64,000 nt of DNA, taken from the IMG/VR virus record IMGVR_UViG_3300012931_000759, positions 276,393-340,392 of that record. The stretch is one strand, 5' to 3'. Made by a program: the position numbers and the translations under genes. The notes below the pieces were generated by a model that was given only the letters and a program-made list of their open reading frames with translations, searched no databases and was not told the DNA's origin. The DNA comes from a virus. Shown piece after piece: positions 8,391 to 16,965 of the stretch. The stretch's first letter is position 1, and the number at the start of each line of letters is the position of its first letter.

Positions 8391-9245
8391 ATGGACTTCT
8401 GTACATATTTCGACAGCGCATATGCGACAAAGGGATGGGTCTGCCACAGGACACTGATCGACCGCAGCCCAGGATCCCGATTGTTTGTGCTCGCCTTGGA
8501 CGATAAGACTCTGGCGCAGGCCGAGGATCTTGTGGGCAGGAGGATTGTGCCGGTCAGGCTGGCGGACATCGAATCATACTGCCCAGCGCTATTGGCTATA
8601 AAGGAAACTAGGCAGCTCAAGGAGTACTACGCGACGATCTCTCCGGTGCTGCCCTTGTTCCTGTTCGACCGGTTCGGGATGGAGACCGTATTCTACACCG
8701 ATGCGGACATGGCCTTCTGGTCGGAACCGGAGGAGATCGCGGACGTGATGGGCGATAGTTCACTGATGGTCACCGACCACGGGTTCGAGCCGCCTAGGAC
8801 AGGAGTGCGCTTTAATGTGGGAATCCTCGGCTACAGGAACGACGCGTACTGCCGAGAGTTCCTGGAATGGTGGCGCGACCGCTGCCTGGAGTGGTGCGAG
8901 TGGCGAACCCTTCCGGATGGGAGGTGTGCAGATCAAGGATATCTAAACATCCTCCACGACCAGCCCGGAAGGTTCAAGGGCGTGCTGTCGTGCCCACAGC
9001 CAGGCATCAACCTTGGGCCATGGGGGATAGGCAGGCATACGATTGCGGCCGAGAGCGGGCACCTGAGAATCGACGGCAGGCACAATCTGGTCTGCTACCA
9101 CTACCACGAGTTCAGGATGACTGGACCAGACTCGTATTACCCGACTGGCTGGAAACACACGGCAAGCGACAGACGACTTGTGTATGAACCGTATTTCGCG
9201 CTGACTCGCCAAGCTATGTTCGGCACCATATGGAGCAGCAAATGA
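8391..9245 (+). CDS. Glycosyltransferase, GT8-like, paralog 3
   Basis: The 284-residue protein is the closest relative of the preceding gene: it opens MDFCTYFDSAY in the same way, has TDADMAFW near residue 104, RFNVGILGYRND, the Cys/Trp-rich CLEWCEWRTLPDGRCADQGYL and GINLGPW. It starts two bases after its paralog ends and overlaps the methyltransferase gene by ATGA, which suggests translational coupling. Three GT8-like copies in one island suggest repeated addition of related sugars or recognition of different acceptors. No membrane segments are visible, so it should act in the cytosol. Confidence 0.85.
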   Translation: MDFCTYFDSAYATKGWVCHRTLIDRSPGSRLFVLALDDKTLAQAEDLVGRRIVPVRLADIESYCPALLAIKETRQLKEYYATISPVLPLFLFDRFGMETVFYTDADMAFWSEPEEIADVMGDSSLMVTDHGFEPPRTGVRFNVGILGYRNDAYCREFLEWWRDRCLEWCEWRTLPDGRCADQGYLNILHDQPGRFKGVLSCPQPGINLGPWGIGRHTIAAESGHLRIDGRHNLVCYHYHEFRMTGPDSYYPTGWKHTASDRRLVYEPYFALTRQAMFGTIWSSK

Positions 9246-9901
9246 GTAAAGAGAAAGATTATCTCTGGTGGACTCTGCCTGAAGTTGCCGTCGAGCACGA
9301 TAACATGAACCGGGCCTATTTCGAGAAGGGGGAAGCGGGCAAGTATCCGTATTTCGATATCCTACAGCAGGCAATGCGACTTGTTGACCAGCAGGATGCG
9401 AGAACGCATCCGCTGGCGTGCCTGGATGTCGGATGCGGCGCCGGGTGGCAGGCCGTATACCTGGCCAGCCTTGGCCTGGATGGTAGGTTTTTCTATGAGG
9501 GGATGGACATCTCGCAGCACATGTGCGAACGGGCGAAGCGGAACTATCCAGCTGGGACCTTCCACACGGCCGACATCATGGAGTTCGAGCCAAAACGCCA
9601 ATGGGATGTTGTGATGGCCTGCGGCTCCATCGAGCACTTCTCGGACTGGAGGGCGTTCCTCGGACGCCTGGCCGGACTGTCGTCCGAATGGATCATCGTC
9701 CACAAGGTGTTTTTCCAGGACGGGGCCGACAAACCCACGGAGAGGATCACCTGCCCGACATATGCCGGCAGGACGCAGACCAGGATGGTGATAGACTACA
9801 GCGAGTTTGCGTGCGCCCTTGATGCGCTTGGCTACGCGGTTGCGCACCGGTTCGACTGGGACATGAGGGCCGTGAGCTGCGTGGTAGCGAGGAGGAAGTA
9901 A
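9242..9901 (+). CDS. Class I SAM-dependent methyltransferase
   Basis: The 219-residue protein has the Rossmann motif I CLDVGCGAGWQAVYL near residue 60, an acidic end of strand 2 (EGMDIS), motif II-like TADIMEF and motif III-like WDVVMACGSIEHFSDW. The last fits Methyltransf_11/25-type small-molecule or sugar methyltransferases. ATG 9242 overlaps the preceding TGA and has GGAG 6 bases upstream, so it is preferred over ATG 9230. Its place between glycosyltransferases suggests that it methylates a sugar or glycan. The substrate cannot be read from the sequence. Confidence 0.85.
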   Translation: MSKEKDYLWWTLPEVAVEHDNMNRAYFEKGEAGKYPYFDILQQAMRLVDQQDARTHPLACLDVGCGAGWQAVYLASLGLDGRFFYEGMDISQHMCERAKRNYPAGTFHTADIMEFEPKRQWDVVMACGSIEHFSDWRAFLGRLAGLSSEWIIVHKVFFQDGADKPTERITCPTYAGRTQTRMVIDYSEFACALDALGYAVAHRFDWDMRAVSCVVARRK

Positions 9902-9906
9902 CCATC

Positions 9907-10329
9907 ATGGGCAGAAGTAGTCCCAAAAACAGGAGAGAATACAACAGGAAATACTGCCTTGAACACGGCGATGTGATCAGAGCGCAGAAAAAAGAGCATT
10001 ATCTGCTCAACAAAGACAAAATCAAACAAAGCAGAAAAACCGTGCAAGGTCGATACAGCAGTTACAAAGAGAACGCCAAACGGCGCAAAGTGAAGATGGA
10101 GCTTACGTTTGAGCAGTTCGACTGTTTGACCAGCCAGCCCTGTGTGTACTGTGGTGGATGGTCGGAACTTGAACCCGCGCCATACACAGGCCTGGATCGT
10201 ATCGCGAATGATCAAGGATACACCGTGGATAACTGTGTTCCATGTTGCGAGACCCATAATATGATGCGCAAACGGCTGCCCATCATGGCATTCCTGGATG
10301 CTGTCGTTGCCGTATCTGACCGAATGTAG
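9907..10329 (+). CDS. HNH homing endonuclease (free-standing)
   Basis: The 140-residue protein has a very basic N-terminus and a C-terminal HNH core: CVYCG (79-83) and NCVPCC..HN as zinc-binding ends, with GLDRIANDQGY between. This matches phage HNH endonucleases, in which GLDRIDN..GY is typical; here the usual second D of the RIDN block is A. Such genes spread by cutting alleles that lack them and have no role in glycan synthesis. It sits between the methyltransferase and a GT2-like gene, so it has invaded the island. It is AT-richer than its neighbours, which fits transfer. Confidence 0.9.
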   Translation: MGRSSPKNRREYNRKYCLEHGDVIRAQKKEHYLLNKDKIKQSRKTVQGRYSSYKENAKRRKVKMELTFEQFDCLTSQPCVYCGGWSELEPAPYTGLDRIANDQGYTVDNCVPCCETHNMMRKRLPIMAFLDAVVAVSDRM

Positions 10330-10340
10330 GAGTAGAGCCA

Positions 10341-11228
10341 ATGCCCAAAGTGGATTTTGCGATGATTGTTTTCAACAGTGATTATGTTCTGCGCGAAAAC
10401 CTTGAGACCATTTATCCATGGGCTAACAGGATCATCATCACCGAGGGTCCGGTCATCCACTACCAGCGGATGGGCTTCACGGGCTCCACGGACGGCACCA
10501 TCGCGACCATCCAGTCGTTCCCGGATCCCGAGAAGAAGATCGTCCTCATCCGAGGCCAATGGCCGGAGAAGGACGAGATGGTTAGCGCGCAGGATGCGCA
10601 CTACACGGGGGACTTCGTCTGGCACGTGGACTGCGACGAGATCTACTGCCCCGAGGACATCGCCAAGGTCTTCGCGTATTTGGATTCGCATCCCGAGTGC
10701 TACTCGATGGGATTCCGACTGCGCTCGTTTTTCGGCGGTTTCGACCGTTACATCAGCGGCTTTGAGGAAAGGTGGGATACCGTCAGGATCCAGCGCATCG
10801 TCCCGGGCGTGTCGCGGTGGAAGAACCACCGCCCGCCCACGATGGTCTGGCCGCCAACCGGCAGAACCTGTAAGGAGATGGGCCACGTCGACTTCATGGC
10901 CACGGATTCGTGGGGTATCCGAATCTACCACTACTGCTCGGTGTTCCCGAAGCAGGTCAAGGCGAAGTCGGACTACTACCGCGCCTGGGGTGGCGACGGC
11001 ATCATCGACCTCTGGGGCCTCTATGTGAATTGGATGCGCGCGCCGGATGACGCTGGTAGGATTGCCGCCGAGCAGCCAACCAAAGGGGTACAGGAGTGGA
11101 TTCCGTCCCGCCGAGGTCCGGCGTTCACCGCGCCGTTCGTCGGCAAACATCCGGAAGCGATCCGGAAGGCCATGGACGCACTGAAGATGCGCATCCGCAG
11201 GGAAGGGGAAGAACTCGGCATCTGGTAA
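10341..11228 (+). CDS. GT-A glycosyltransferase, GT2-like
   Basis: The 295-residue protein begins with a GT2-type strand (FAMIVFNSDYVLRENLETI). It has GSTDGTIATIQSF, the usual loop after the nucleotide site, and WHVDCDEIY near residue 94-102, a DxD metal site. The C-terminal half (RSFFGGFDRY, HYCSVFPKQVKAKSDYY) is typical of this phage and bacterial group of GT2-like proteins. An AGGAG site lies 8 bases before ATG. It is followed by a small frameshifted gene. It probably adds one sugar of the glycan; donor and acceptor are unknown. Confidence 0.8.
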   Translation: MPKVDFAMIVFNSDYVLRENLETIYPWANRIIITEGPVIHYQRMGFTGSTDGTIATIQSFPDPEKKIVLIRGQWPEKDEMVSAQDAHYTGDFVWHVDCDEIYCPEDIAKVFAYLDSHPECYSMGFRLRSFFGGFDRYISGFEERWDTVRIQRIVPGVSRWKNHRPPTMVWPPTGRTCKEMGHVDFMATDSWGIRIYHYCSVFPKQVKAKSDYYRAWGGDGIIDLWGLYVNWMRAPDDAGRIAAEQPTKGVQEWIPSRRGPAFTAPFVGKHPEAIRKAMDALKMRIRREGEELGIW

Positions 11229-11238
11229 AGAGGAAAAA

Positions 11239-11466
11239 ATGGACTACAATGACCTGAGAAGCAAGGTGATCTCCAAAGTGGGCAAGGGGAACGCGCAAGA
11301 CATTCTAGAGCAACTACAGCAGTTCGAGCAGCGTGGGCTGCTGGCAAATGGCGTTGACCAGTGTATCGACTCGGTCAAGTTGGCGCCCCCCGTGGCCGGA
11401 GGACGCCGACAAACTCGATCTCTGGGGCAAGGCCGCCTTGGCAGCCGAGATCCGAAAGAATCTTAA
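11239..11466 (+). CDS. Small hypothetical protein with apparent frameshift at a C6 run
   Basis: As read, the product has 75 residues, but the tail after residue 50 (VAGGRRQTRSLGQGRL) is low-complexity shadow sequence. If one C of the run at 11386-11391 is removed, the frame continues as WPEDADKLDLWGKAALAAEI and ends LNRVLGVTG with TGA at 11489-11491, overlapping the next ATG as ATGA, as neighbouring genes do. So the native protein is probably about 83 residues. The front half (LRSKVISKVGKGNAQDILEQLQQF) looks like a helical small protein. I do not recognise a family. The cause could be a sequencing error, a mutation or programmed slippage. Confidence 0.6.
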   Translation: MDYNDLRSKVISKVGKGNAQDILEQLQQFEQRGLLANGVDQCIDSVKLAPPVAGGRRQTRSLGQGRLGSRDPKES

Positions 11467-11487
11467 TCGCGTGCTGGGGGTAACGGG

Positions 11488-12429
11488 ATGATCAGAGTCT
11501 TCTCCGACAAGCGGTTCCTGCCGCCGGGCTTCTGTTGCCATATTCTTCTGCCCTTCTGGGACCAACAGAAGGAGGTAGGCGATCCCGACGCCGACAGGTT
11601 CGACCAGTACATCTTGAAGGGCCAAGAGATTTTCCGGATGGAGTCACTGTTCGGGGCGGATCTTGCCGTCTACCCGGCTCCGCCCACGCGGGACCCGAGG
11701 GCCTTCCGGGAGTTCCAGGAGATGACATTCCCGAAACCGCTGGCCGTGTTTTTCAACGACGACTCCGACGAGATCCTGGAGTACCGCGAGGGGACGACAG
11801 TGTTCCGCACCTCGTTCTACCGCTCGACGCGGCGGCCTACGGAGTTCGCAGTGCCCGGCTGGAGCATGGACCATGGAAAATTCATCGAGCGCCCTTGGGC
11901 GCCGATCCCGACCGTCGGCTTCTGCGGCCAAGTGTACCCGCTCGATGTCCGTAAGGTGGCCCTTGATGTCCTGGAGGGTGACCAGAGGATTGCGAAGCGT
12001 TTCATTAGGCGCGGCCAATTCTGGGGTGGCTGGATAGCCAGTGGGCGGCGCAGCGAGGTCGGGAAGCAAGTGAGGAACGAATTCCGGGTAAACATGATGG
12101 ACAGCGACTACATCCTGTGCGCAAGGGGTGGAGGCAACTTCTCCTACAGGATTTACGAGACCATGATGAGCGGGCGGATTCCCCTTCTGGTGGACACGGA
12201 TTGCGTCCTGCCGTACGAGGCCGAGGTGGAGTGGCGCAAGCTATTCCCGACCGTGGACAAGGCGGACATCCCGCAGATCGGGGACGCGCTGCTTGATTAC
12301 CACAACGGCATTGGCCCAAGGCATTTCGAGGAGCGCCAGCGGGAAATGCGACGGCTCTGGGAGGAGTGGATTTCCCCGGTGGGGTTCTTCTCCAACTTCC
12401 ACAAGCACTTCAAAGGAGTATTGGTATGA
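11488..12429 (+). CDS. Exostosin-like (GT47-type) glycosyltransferase
   Basis: The 313-residue protein carries the exostosin signature near residues 210-235: ILCARGGGNFSYRIYETMM followed by SGRIPLLVDTD, equivalent to the CPRG...R.YE....G.IPV pattern of GT47 proteins. An upstream PTVGFCG strand fits the first lobe of a GT-B fold. It overlaps the neighbouring genes by ATGA at the downstream side. Bacterial and phage exostosin-like proteins transfer diverse sugars, so no donor is assigned. The family call is fairly sure from the RxYE/GxIPV block. Confidence 0.8.
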   Translation: MIRVFSDKRFLPPGFCCHILLPFWDQQKEVGDPDADRFDQYILKGQEIFRMESLFGADLAVYPAPPTRDPRAFREFQEMTFPKPLAVFFNDDSDEILEYREGTTVFRTSFYRSTRRPTEFAVPGWSMDHGKFIERPWAPIPTVGFCGQVYPLDVRKVALDVLEGDQRIAKRFIRRGQFWGGWIASGRRSEVGKQVRNEFRVNMMDSDYILCARGGGNFSYRIYETMMSGRIPLLVDTDCVLPYEAEVEWRKLFPTVDKADIPQIGDALLDYHNGIGPRHFEERQREMRRLWEEWISPVGFFSNFHKHFKGVLV

Positions 12430-13094
12430 CTGGCTTCCATGGCAACAAGGTCCTCCAGTGCCTGGTGGACACGGTGATCGTACAGGGCGGCGTCACATCT
12501 TTCGTCGAGACGGGCACGCACTACGCCGCCACGGCGCTACATATGGCTAAACGGCACCCTTCGCTGCCGATCTTCACCTGCGAGATCGACGAAAACTACC
12601 ACGCCGCCAGCCTGGCGACGCTACGGCCGCACGTGAACGCGCACCTTTCGAAAGAATCGTCGGAGAAGTTCATCGCGCGCCTGATCTCCGAGAAGGCGCT
12701 CGGGGACCTGCCGATGTTTTTCCTGGACGCGCACTGGTACGACTACTGGCCGCTGCCGGACGAGGTGGCCGCCATCGCGGCGCTGCCTCGCTTTGTCCTC
12801 CTGGTGGACGACTTCGCGGTGCCGGGGCAGTCGCACTTCGAGACATCCGCCGGCGGCGGCGGAACCATCGGCGAACACAGGACAAAACCGGACACCCGTC
12901 CCTGCGGGATGCCGCTGATCGAGTCGCTGCTTCCGCCGGATTGCGAGGTCGCCTATCCCGCATACGGGAAGCTAGAAGCCTACGGGACATCGAACACGCC
13001 GCACCTTGTGGGATACGTCGTAGTCGCAAGGGGGGTTTCCGGAATCGAAGCCGCCAAGGGCGACAAACTGCACACCTGGGGAGGCATCAGATGA
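12426..13094 (+). CDS. Rossmann-fold, class I methyltransferase-like protein
   Basis: The 222-residue protein has FVETGTHYAATALHMA near residue 25, which resembles the SAM loop ExGxxxG, then FTCEIDENYHAA as an acidic strand-2 end, and FFLDAHWYDYWPLPDEVAAI near residue 100, where D could bind metal or substrate. This layout fits the Methyltransf_24 or cephalosporin-hydroxylase-like group often found in polysaccharide clusters. The ATG at 12426 overlaps the previous stop as ATGA with GGAG upstream; an earlier in-frame start would overlap the exostosin gene by 60 bases. It may O-methylate a sugar, but the substrate is unknown. Confidence 0.7.
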   Translation: MTGFHGNKVLQCLVDTVIVQGGVTSFVETGTHYAATALHMAKRHPSLPIFTCEIDENYHAASLATLRPHVNAHLSKESSEKFIARLISEKALGDLPMFFLDAHWYDYWPLPDEVAAIAALPRFVLLVDDFAVPGQSHFETSAGGGGTIGEHRTKPDTRPCGMPLIESLLPPDCEVAYPAYGKLEAYGTSNTPHLVGYVVVARGVSGIEAAKGDKLHTWGGIR

Positions 13095-13828
13095 TGATCC
13101 CGGAGCACCTGCCGACCGACGAGGGCGATGAACGCCGCACAGCCGTGGTCGTGGCCAGCTGCTCGCGTTTCGCCCAAGTCTGGATGCCATTTTTCGCGCT
13201 GTTCAAGCGGTACTGGCCGGACTGCCCGTACCGCGTCCTCTTCGTGTCGGACGAAGAGAAGGCGGCGATGCCGGTGATAGAGGGTGTCGAGAACATCTCC
13301 TTTCCGAAGGACTGCGGATGGTGTACCAACATGATCCTCGCGCTTTCGCGGATACAGGACGTGGACCGGATCATCCTGTTCCAGGAGGATTTCCTGGTGA
13401 ACGCGCGAGTCGACACGCACGCTGTGCGCCAATTCGTAAGGTATGCGCACGACAGGGATGTGGGGTGCCTGCGCCTGTGCCCATGCCCAGGACCGAACAG
13501 TAGATGGGAGGTCCCATGGCTCGGTGAACTTGGCCGCGATGTCGAATACCGCGTCTCGCTCCAGCTCGCCATCTGGAAACGCCAGGTCTTCATCGGCCTA
13601 ATGAGGCTTGGCGAGATCCCATGGGCCATCGAGGCGAACGGGGCCGCGAGGTCGGCCGCCGTGGCGGAACCGTTCTTGAGCGTGTGGCGCGAGTCGGACG
13701 ACATGCCGGGCGGTCCGGTGCGGTACTTTATCACGGCCGTCACACGCGGCATGTGGGAACGCGGGGCGTTAGACCTCCTGGAGCGCGAGGGCATTCCCAT
13801 GGACGGAATAACGAGGGTGATTCCATGA
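13091..13828 (+). CDS. Putative GT-A-like glycosyltransferase
   Basis: The 245-residue protein starts at ATG 13091, overlapping the previous TGA. TAVVVASCSRFAQVWMPFFALF looks like a first nucleotide-binding strand, and RIILFQEDFLVN near residue 95 resembles a DxD-like metal site with sequence ED. WEVPWLG and LQLAIWKRQVF follow, as in small polysaccharide-cluster transferases of uncertain class. No membrane segment is seen. It overlaps the ketoisomerase gene by ATGA. The call rests on fold-like pattern and context rather than a family signature. Confidence 0.6.
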   Translation: MMIPEHLPTDEGDERRTAVVVASCSRFAQVWMPFFALFKRYWPDCPYRVLFVSDEEKAAMPVIEGVENISFPKDCGWCTNMILALSRIQDVDRIILFQEDFLVNARVDTHAVRQFVRYAHDRDVGCLRLCPCPGPNSRWEVPWLGELGRDVEYRVSLQLAIWKRQVFIGLMRLGEIPWAIEANGAARSAAVAEPFLSVWRESDDMPGGPVRYFITAVTRGMWERGALDLLEREGIPMDGITRVIP

Positions 13829-14232
13829 TCGACATCGAAAAGATGGCCTGGAGCCTTCCGGGGATCTCGGACGAGCGCGGCAACCTGCGCTGGATCGAGG
13901 GTGGGGCCACAATCCCGTTCGAAATCAGGAGGGTTTTCTACATGGCCGACGTGCCCTACATGGCAATGCGCGGTGGTCATGCCCACATAGCCGCCCACCA
14001 GTTCATTGTGTCGCTAGTCGGCGGATTCGATGTTGTATTGGACGACGGGAGCAGCCAAAAACAGACGAGGCTTAATCATCTTGGGGTTGGACTCTATGTC
14101 CCACCGATGACCTGGTGCGAGATCACTCGTTTCGACCATGGCAGTATCTGCCTTGTGCTGACATCCGAGCACTATAACGAAGCGGATTACATCAGAGATC
14201 GCACCATGTTCCTGGAAAAGGTGAAGCAATGA
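13825..14232 (+). CDS. fdtA: dTDP-4-keto-6-deoxyhexose 3,4-ketoisomerase (FdtA/WxcM-like cupin)
   Basis: The 135-residue single cupin has RRVFYMADVPYMAMRGGHAHIAAHQFIVSLVGGFDVVLDDG in its core, here noted by its key parts: the RGGHAH histidine motif and QFIVSLVG. It also has LYVPPMTWCEI near residue 92. RGxHAH and PxxxW are typical of FdtA/QdtA-type sugar ketoisomerases, which convert dTDP-4-keto-6-deoxyglucose to the 3-keto isomer. The product is the substrate for a DegT aminotransferase, which is the very next gene (ATGA overlap). RmlB and RmlA lie within 4 kb, completing the route. The exact epimer (FdtA or QdtA type) is not resolved. Confidence 0.8.
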   Translation: MIDIEKMAWSLPGISDERGNLRWIEGGATIPFEIRRVFYMADVPYMAMRGGHAHIAAHQFIVSLVGGFDVVLDDGSSQKQTRLNHLGVGLYVPPMTWCEITRFDHGSICLVLTSEHYNEADYIRDRTMFLEKVKQ

Positions 14233-15317
14233 ACGTTCCGTTCCTGAACCTGGACCGCGAGGCCCAGATGCTCATCGGCCTCGGCCTAATGGCCGACATC
14301 GAGGAGGTCATCCGGTCCGGGCGGTTCCTGTTCGGTCCGAAAGCCGCCGAACTCGAGATCCGGCTGTCCGAGATGTTCGGGCGGGAGGTAGTGCTGGTGG
14401 GCAGTGGCACGGACGCCTTGGCCCTTTCCCTGAAGGCTGTCGGCGTGGGTCCGGGCGATCTGGTGGCCGTGCCGGCTATCTCCGCCATCCCCACGGCTGT
14501 CGCCATTCATATGGTCGGGGCCGAGCCGCTCTACATCGACGTGGATGGCGGATTCACCATGGATCCGCGCAAGCTGGAGAAGATGGCGAACCACCCGCGC
14601 CTGAAAGCCGTCGTTCCGGTCCACCTGTACGGGAATCCCGCCGACATCGGCAGGATCCGTGTAATCTGCTGTGCCAACCGCCTGATCCTGGTCGAAGATT
14701 GCGCCCAGAGCCTTGGGGCCTACAGCCATGATCTGCCCTTGGGGACGCTGGGTTCGGCCGGAGCGTTGAGTTTCTACCCGACCAAGAACCTCGGCTGCAT
14801 GGGTGACGGCGGCGCGGTGGTCGCGTGCGACGCCAACATGGCCAAGGCGATCCGGGAGCTGCGCTTCTACGGCCAGGAGACGAGCCACAAAATGGGGCGC
14901 TTCATCGGCATGAACAGCCGCATGGATGAGATCCAGTGCGCCATCCTGCTGAGGAAGCTCCAGCTTCTGCTGGCCCAGTTCGGCCGCAGGCGGGAGATGA
15001 AGGTAATGTACGACGCCGCCATGGCTGAGACCCGGTTCTGGACACCGGCATGGCGCGAGGGGGCGATGCCCCACCTGTACCCGATCATGGCCGAGGATCG
15101 CGCGAAAACGATCGCGGCCTTGGCCGAGAGGGGCGTCGGGACGGCGATCCACTACCCGTTCCACCTGATGGAGGCCGTGGAGGGGGCGCCCGGCGCGGGC
15201 GAGCTTTCGCAGGCCAAGATGTACGTGGGCAAGGTGATCTCGCTGCCATTCAACCCATGGATGACGGACGACGAGATAAAGCATGTCCTACAGTCGGTCA
15301 AGGAGGTGGGGGAGTGA
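14229..15317 (+). CDS. DegT/DnrJ/EryC1 family sugar aminotransferase
   Basis: The 362-residue PLP enzyme has GSGTDALALSL near residue 57, HLYGNPADI near 135, VEDCAQSLGA near 155, and the PLP-binding lysine in SFYPTKNLG (K186). All are standard for sugar 3- or 4-aminotransferases. Next to an FdtA-like isomerase it most likely makes dTDP-3-amino-3,6-dideoxyhexose, as FdtB or QdtB do. The start overlaps the cupin gene by four bases, and its stop overlaps an inserted GIY-YIG gene. Its length is normal. No N-acetyltransferase (FdtC/QdtC) is seen nearby, so the sugar may stay unacetylated or use a host enzyme. Confidence 0.9.
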   Translation: MNVPFLNLDREAQMLIGLGLMADIEEVIRSGRFLFGPKAAELEIRLSEMFGREVVLVGSGTDALALSLKAVGVGPGDLVAVPAISAIPTAVAIHMVGAEPLYIDVDGGFTMDPRKLEKMANHPRLKAVVPVHLYGNPADIGRIRVICCANRLILVEDCAQSLGAYSHDLPLGTLGSAGALSFYPTKNLGCMGDGGAVVACDANMAKAIRELRFYGQETSHKMGRFIGMNSRMDEIQCAILLRKLQLLLAQFGRRREMKVMYDAAMAETRFWTPAWREGAMPHLYPIMAEDRAKTIAALAERGVGTAIHYPFHLMEAVEGAPGAGELSQAKMYVGKVISLPFNPWMTDDEIKHVLQSVKEVGE

Positions 15318-16030
15318 TGTACTATGTGTACGAACTTGTGGATCCCAGAAACGGCAAAGTGTTCTATGTAGGGAAAGGAAGCAAGAGTAGAGCAACTGAT
15401 CACCAGCGCTATGTGGTAACGGAGAACAAGGAATACAAAGAACAAAACCCAAAAAGATTCAATAAGATAGCAAGCATACTCCGCTGTGGCCTTTCCGTTG
15501 AAGTAAGAATAGTACAGCGCTTTGATAACGAGGATGAAGCATATACCTTTGAAGAACAAAGGGTAGAGCACTACGGTCTAGCGAACCTTTGTAATCTTAT
15601 GAAAGGTGGAAAAGCCGGTCCGGTCCTATTTGGCGAGAAAAATCCGATGTTTGGAAAGCAAAGACCGGATTACAGCAACATCCTAAAACAACGAAACTCG
15701 GAGAACAATCCAGCCAAACGACCGGAAGTGCGCGAGAAAATGAGAAATAGTTGGAACGCTGATAGACGAAAAAGATTCGGACACGAAGTCAGTGAAAGGA
15801 TGCGGGGGCAAAGTAACCCTGCTCATCAGTCTGGCGTGAGACAGAAGATGAGTGAGCGCATGCGTACGCATCATCCCAGTGCCAAAATCACGGCTGATCA
15901 GGTACGGGAAATTCGGCGCAAGCATCTGGAGGAAAATATCTCGCAGCAGGATTTGGCCGTTGAATATGGCCTAAGTAAATCGGCTGTTTGTAACATCATC
16001 AATCGCAAACGATGGGGACATGTCCAATGA
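15317..16030 (+). CDS. GIY-YIG homing endonuclease with NUMOD3 and HTH tail
   Basis: The 237-residue protein begins YYVYELVDPRNGKVFYVGKG, the GIY-YIG nuclease start in its Y-VYEL...YVGKG form, with an acidic E in the YTFEEQRVE region. GEKNPMFGK near residue 103 is a NUMOD3-type DNA-binding motif, and SQQDLAVEYGLSKSAVCNII near the C-terminus is a helix-turn-helix. The start overlaps the aminotransferase stop, so the in-frame stretch upstream is shadow sequence. The gene is AT-rich compared with its neighbours. It is a selfish element inserted between two sugar-nucleotide genes, paired with a relative on the other side of rmlB. Confidence 0.9.
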   Translation: MYYVYELVDPRNGKVFYVGKGSKSRATDHQRYVVTENKEYKEQNPKRFNKIASILRCGLSVEVRIVQRFDNEDEAYTFEEQRVEHYGLANLCNLMKGGKAGPVLFGEKNPMFGKQRPDYSNILKQRNSENNPAKRPEVREKMRNSWNADRRKRFGHEVSERMRGQSNPAHQSGVRQKMSERMRTHHPSAKITADQVREIRRKHLEENISQQDLAVEYGLSKSAVCNIINRKRWGHVQ

Positions 16031-16965
16031 GACTCCTAGTGACTGGAAATTGTGGTTTCATCGGACAGAGTTTTGTCCGGATGTACAAGGACAAACACGA
16101 AATCGTGGGCATCGATGCGAAACTCTATGCCCACGATTGGCGGGCAGCTTTGCTTTGTCCAACTATGTTTGGGGATATAGCGGATCCTACCCATCTTGAT
16201 GATCTTTTTAAGTATTATGGCCATTTTGACGCCATTGTGAATTTTGGTGCTGAGAGCCATGTGGACAACAGCATCAAGTCACCAGAACCATTCATACATA
16301 GCAACTTCATGGGTGTGTTTCGCTTGCTTGAGTTTTCCAGGAAATACCGAGTTGGAAGGCTGGTACAGATATCTACGGACGAGGTGTACGGGGATCTGAT
16401 GCCAGGCGATCCGCCGTTCTCCAACCTCCATGAACTGAAACCTAGTTCTCCGTATTCGGCCTCCAAGGCGGCTGCCGACATGCTGGTTTTGTCGTATGGC
16501 AGGACTTACGGAATGGATGTAGTTATAACCCGTTCATCAAATTGTTTTGGTCCATACCAATACAAAGAAAAGTTTCTCCCAGTTGTGATTCTGAACGCCC
16601 TAAGGAACCACACAATACCAGTGTATGGAACTGGTACAAACCAACGAGAGTGGACCTATACGGATGACAACTGCCGCGGGATCATGGCCGCGCTGGAGCG
16701 CGGCAAGCCGATGGGCATCTACAACCTCGGCAGCGGGACGGAAGCCAGAAACATCGATATGGTTGGCAAGATCCTGGACATGATGGGTAAACCGCAGTCG
16801 CTTATCAAATTCATCGAGGATAGGAAAGGTCATGACTTCAGGTACTTCCTCGACTCATCATTGGCGGCAGCTGAACTTGGATGGCAAGCCTCGACACCGC
16901 TGGACTACGGTCTACAGCAAACGATCGACTGGTTCGCCGCGAATCCGACATATTGGGATGCCTAA
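16027..16965 (+). CDS. rmlB: dTDP-glucose 4,6-dehydratase
   Basis: The 312-residue short-chain dehydrogenase has the NAD loop TGNCGFIGQ near residue 6, STDEVYG near 117 (the DE pair specific to RmlB), and the YxxxK catalytic pair in YSASK (Y143, K147). RSSNCFGPYQ and REWTYTDDNCRG follow as in RmlB. It turns dTDP-glucose into dTDP-4-keto-6-deoxyglucose, which feeds the FdtA-like isomerase. It is flanked on both sides by GIY-YIG homing endonucleases, each overlapping it by one to four bases. The start overlaps the preceding TGA as ATGA. Confidence 0.93.
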   Translation: MRLLVTGNCGFIGQSFVRMYKDKHEIVGIDAKLYAHDWRAALLCPTMFGDIADPTHLDDLFKYYGHFDAIVNFGAESHVDNSIKSPEPFIHSNFMGVFRLLEFSRKYRVGRLVQISTDEVYGDLMPGDPPFSNLHELKPSSPYSASKAAADMLVLSYGRTYGMDVVITRSSNCFGPYQYKEKFLPVVILNALRNHTIPVYGTGTNQREWTYTDDNCRGIMAALERGKPMGIYNLGSGTEARNIDMVGKILDMMGKPQSLIKFIEDRKGHDFRYFLDSSLAAAELGWQASTPLDYGLQQTIDWFAANPTYWDA

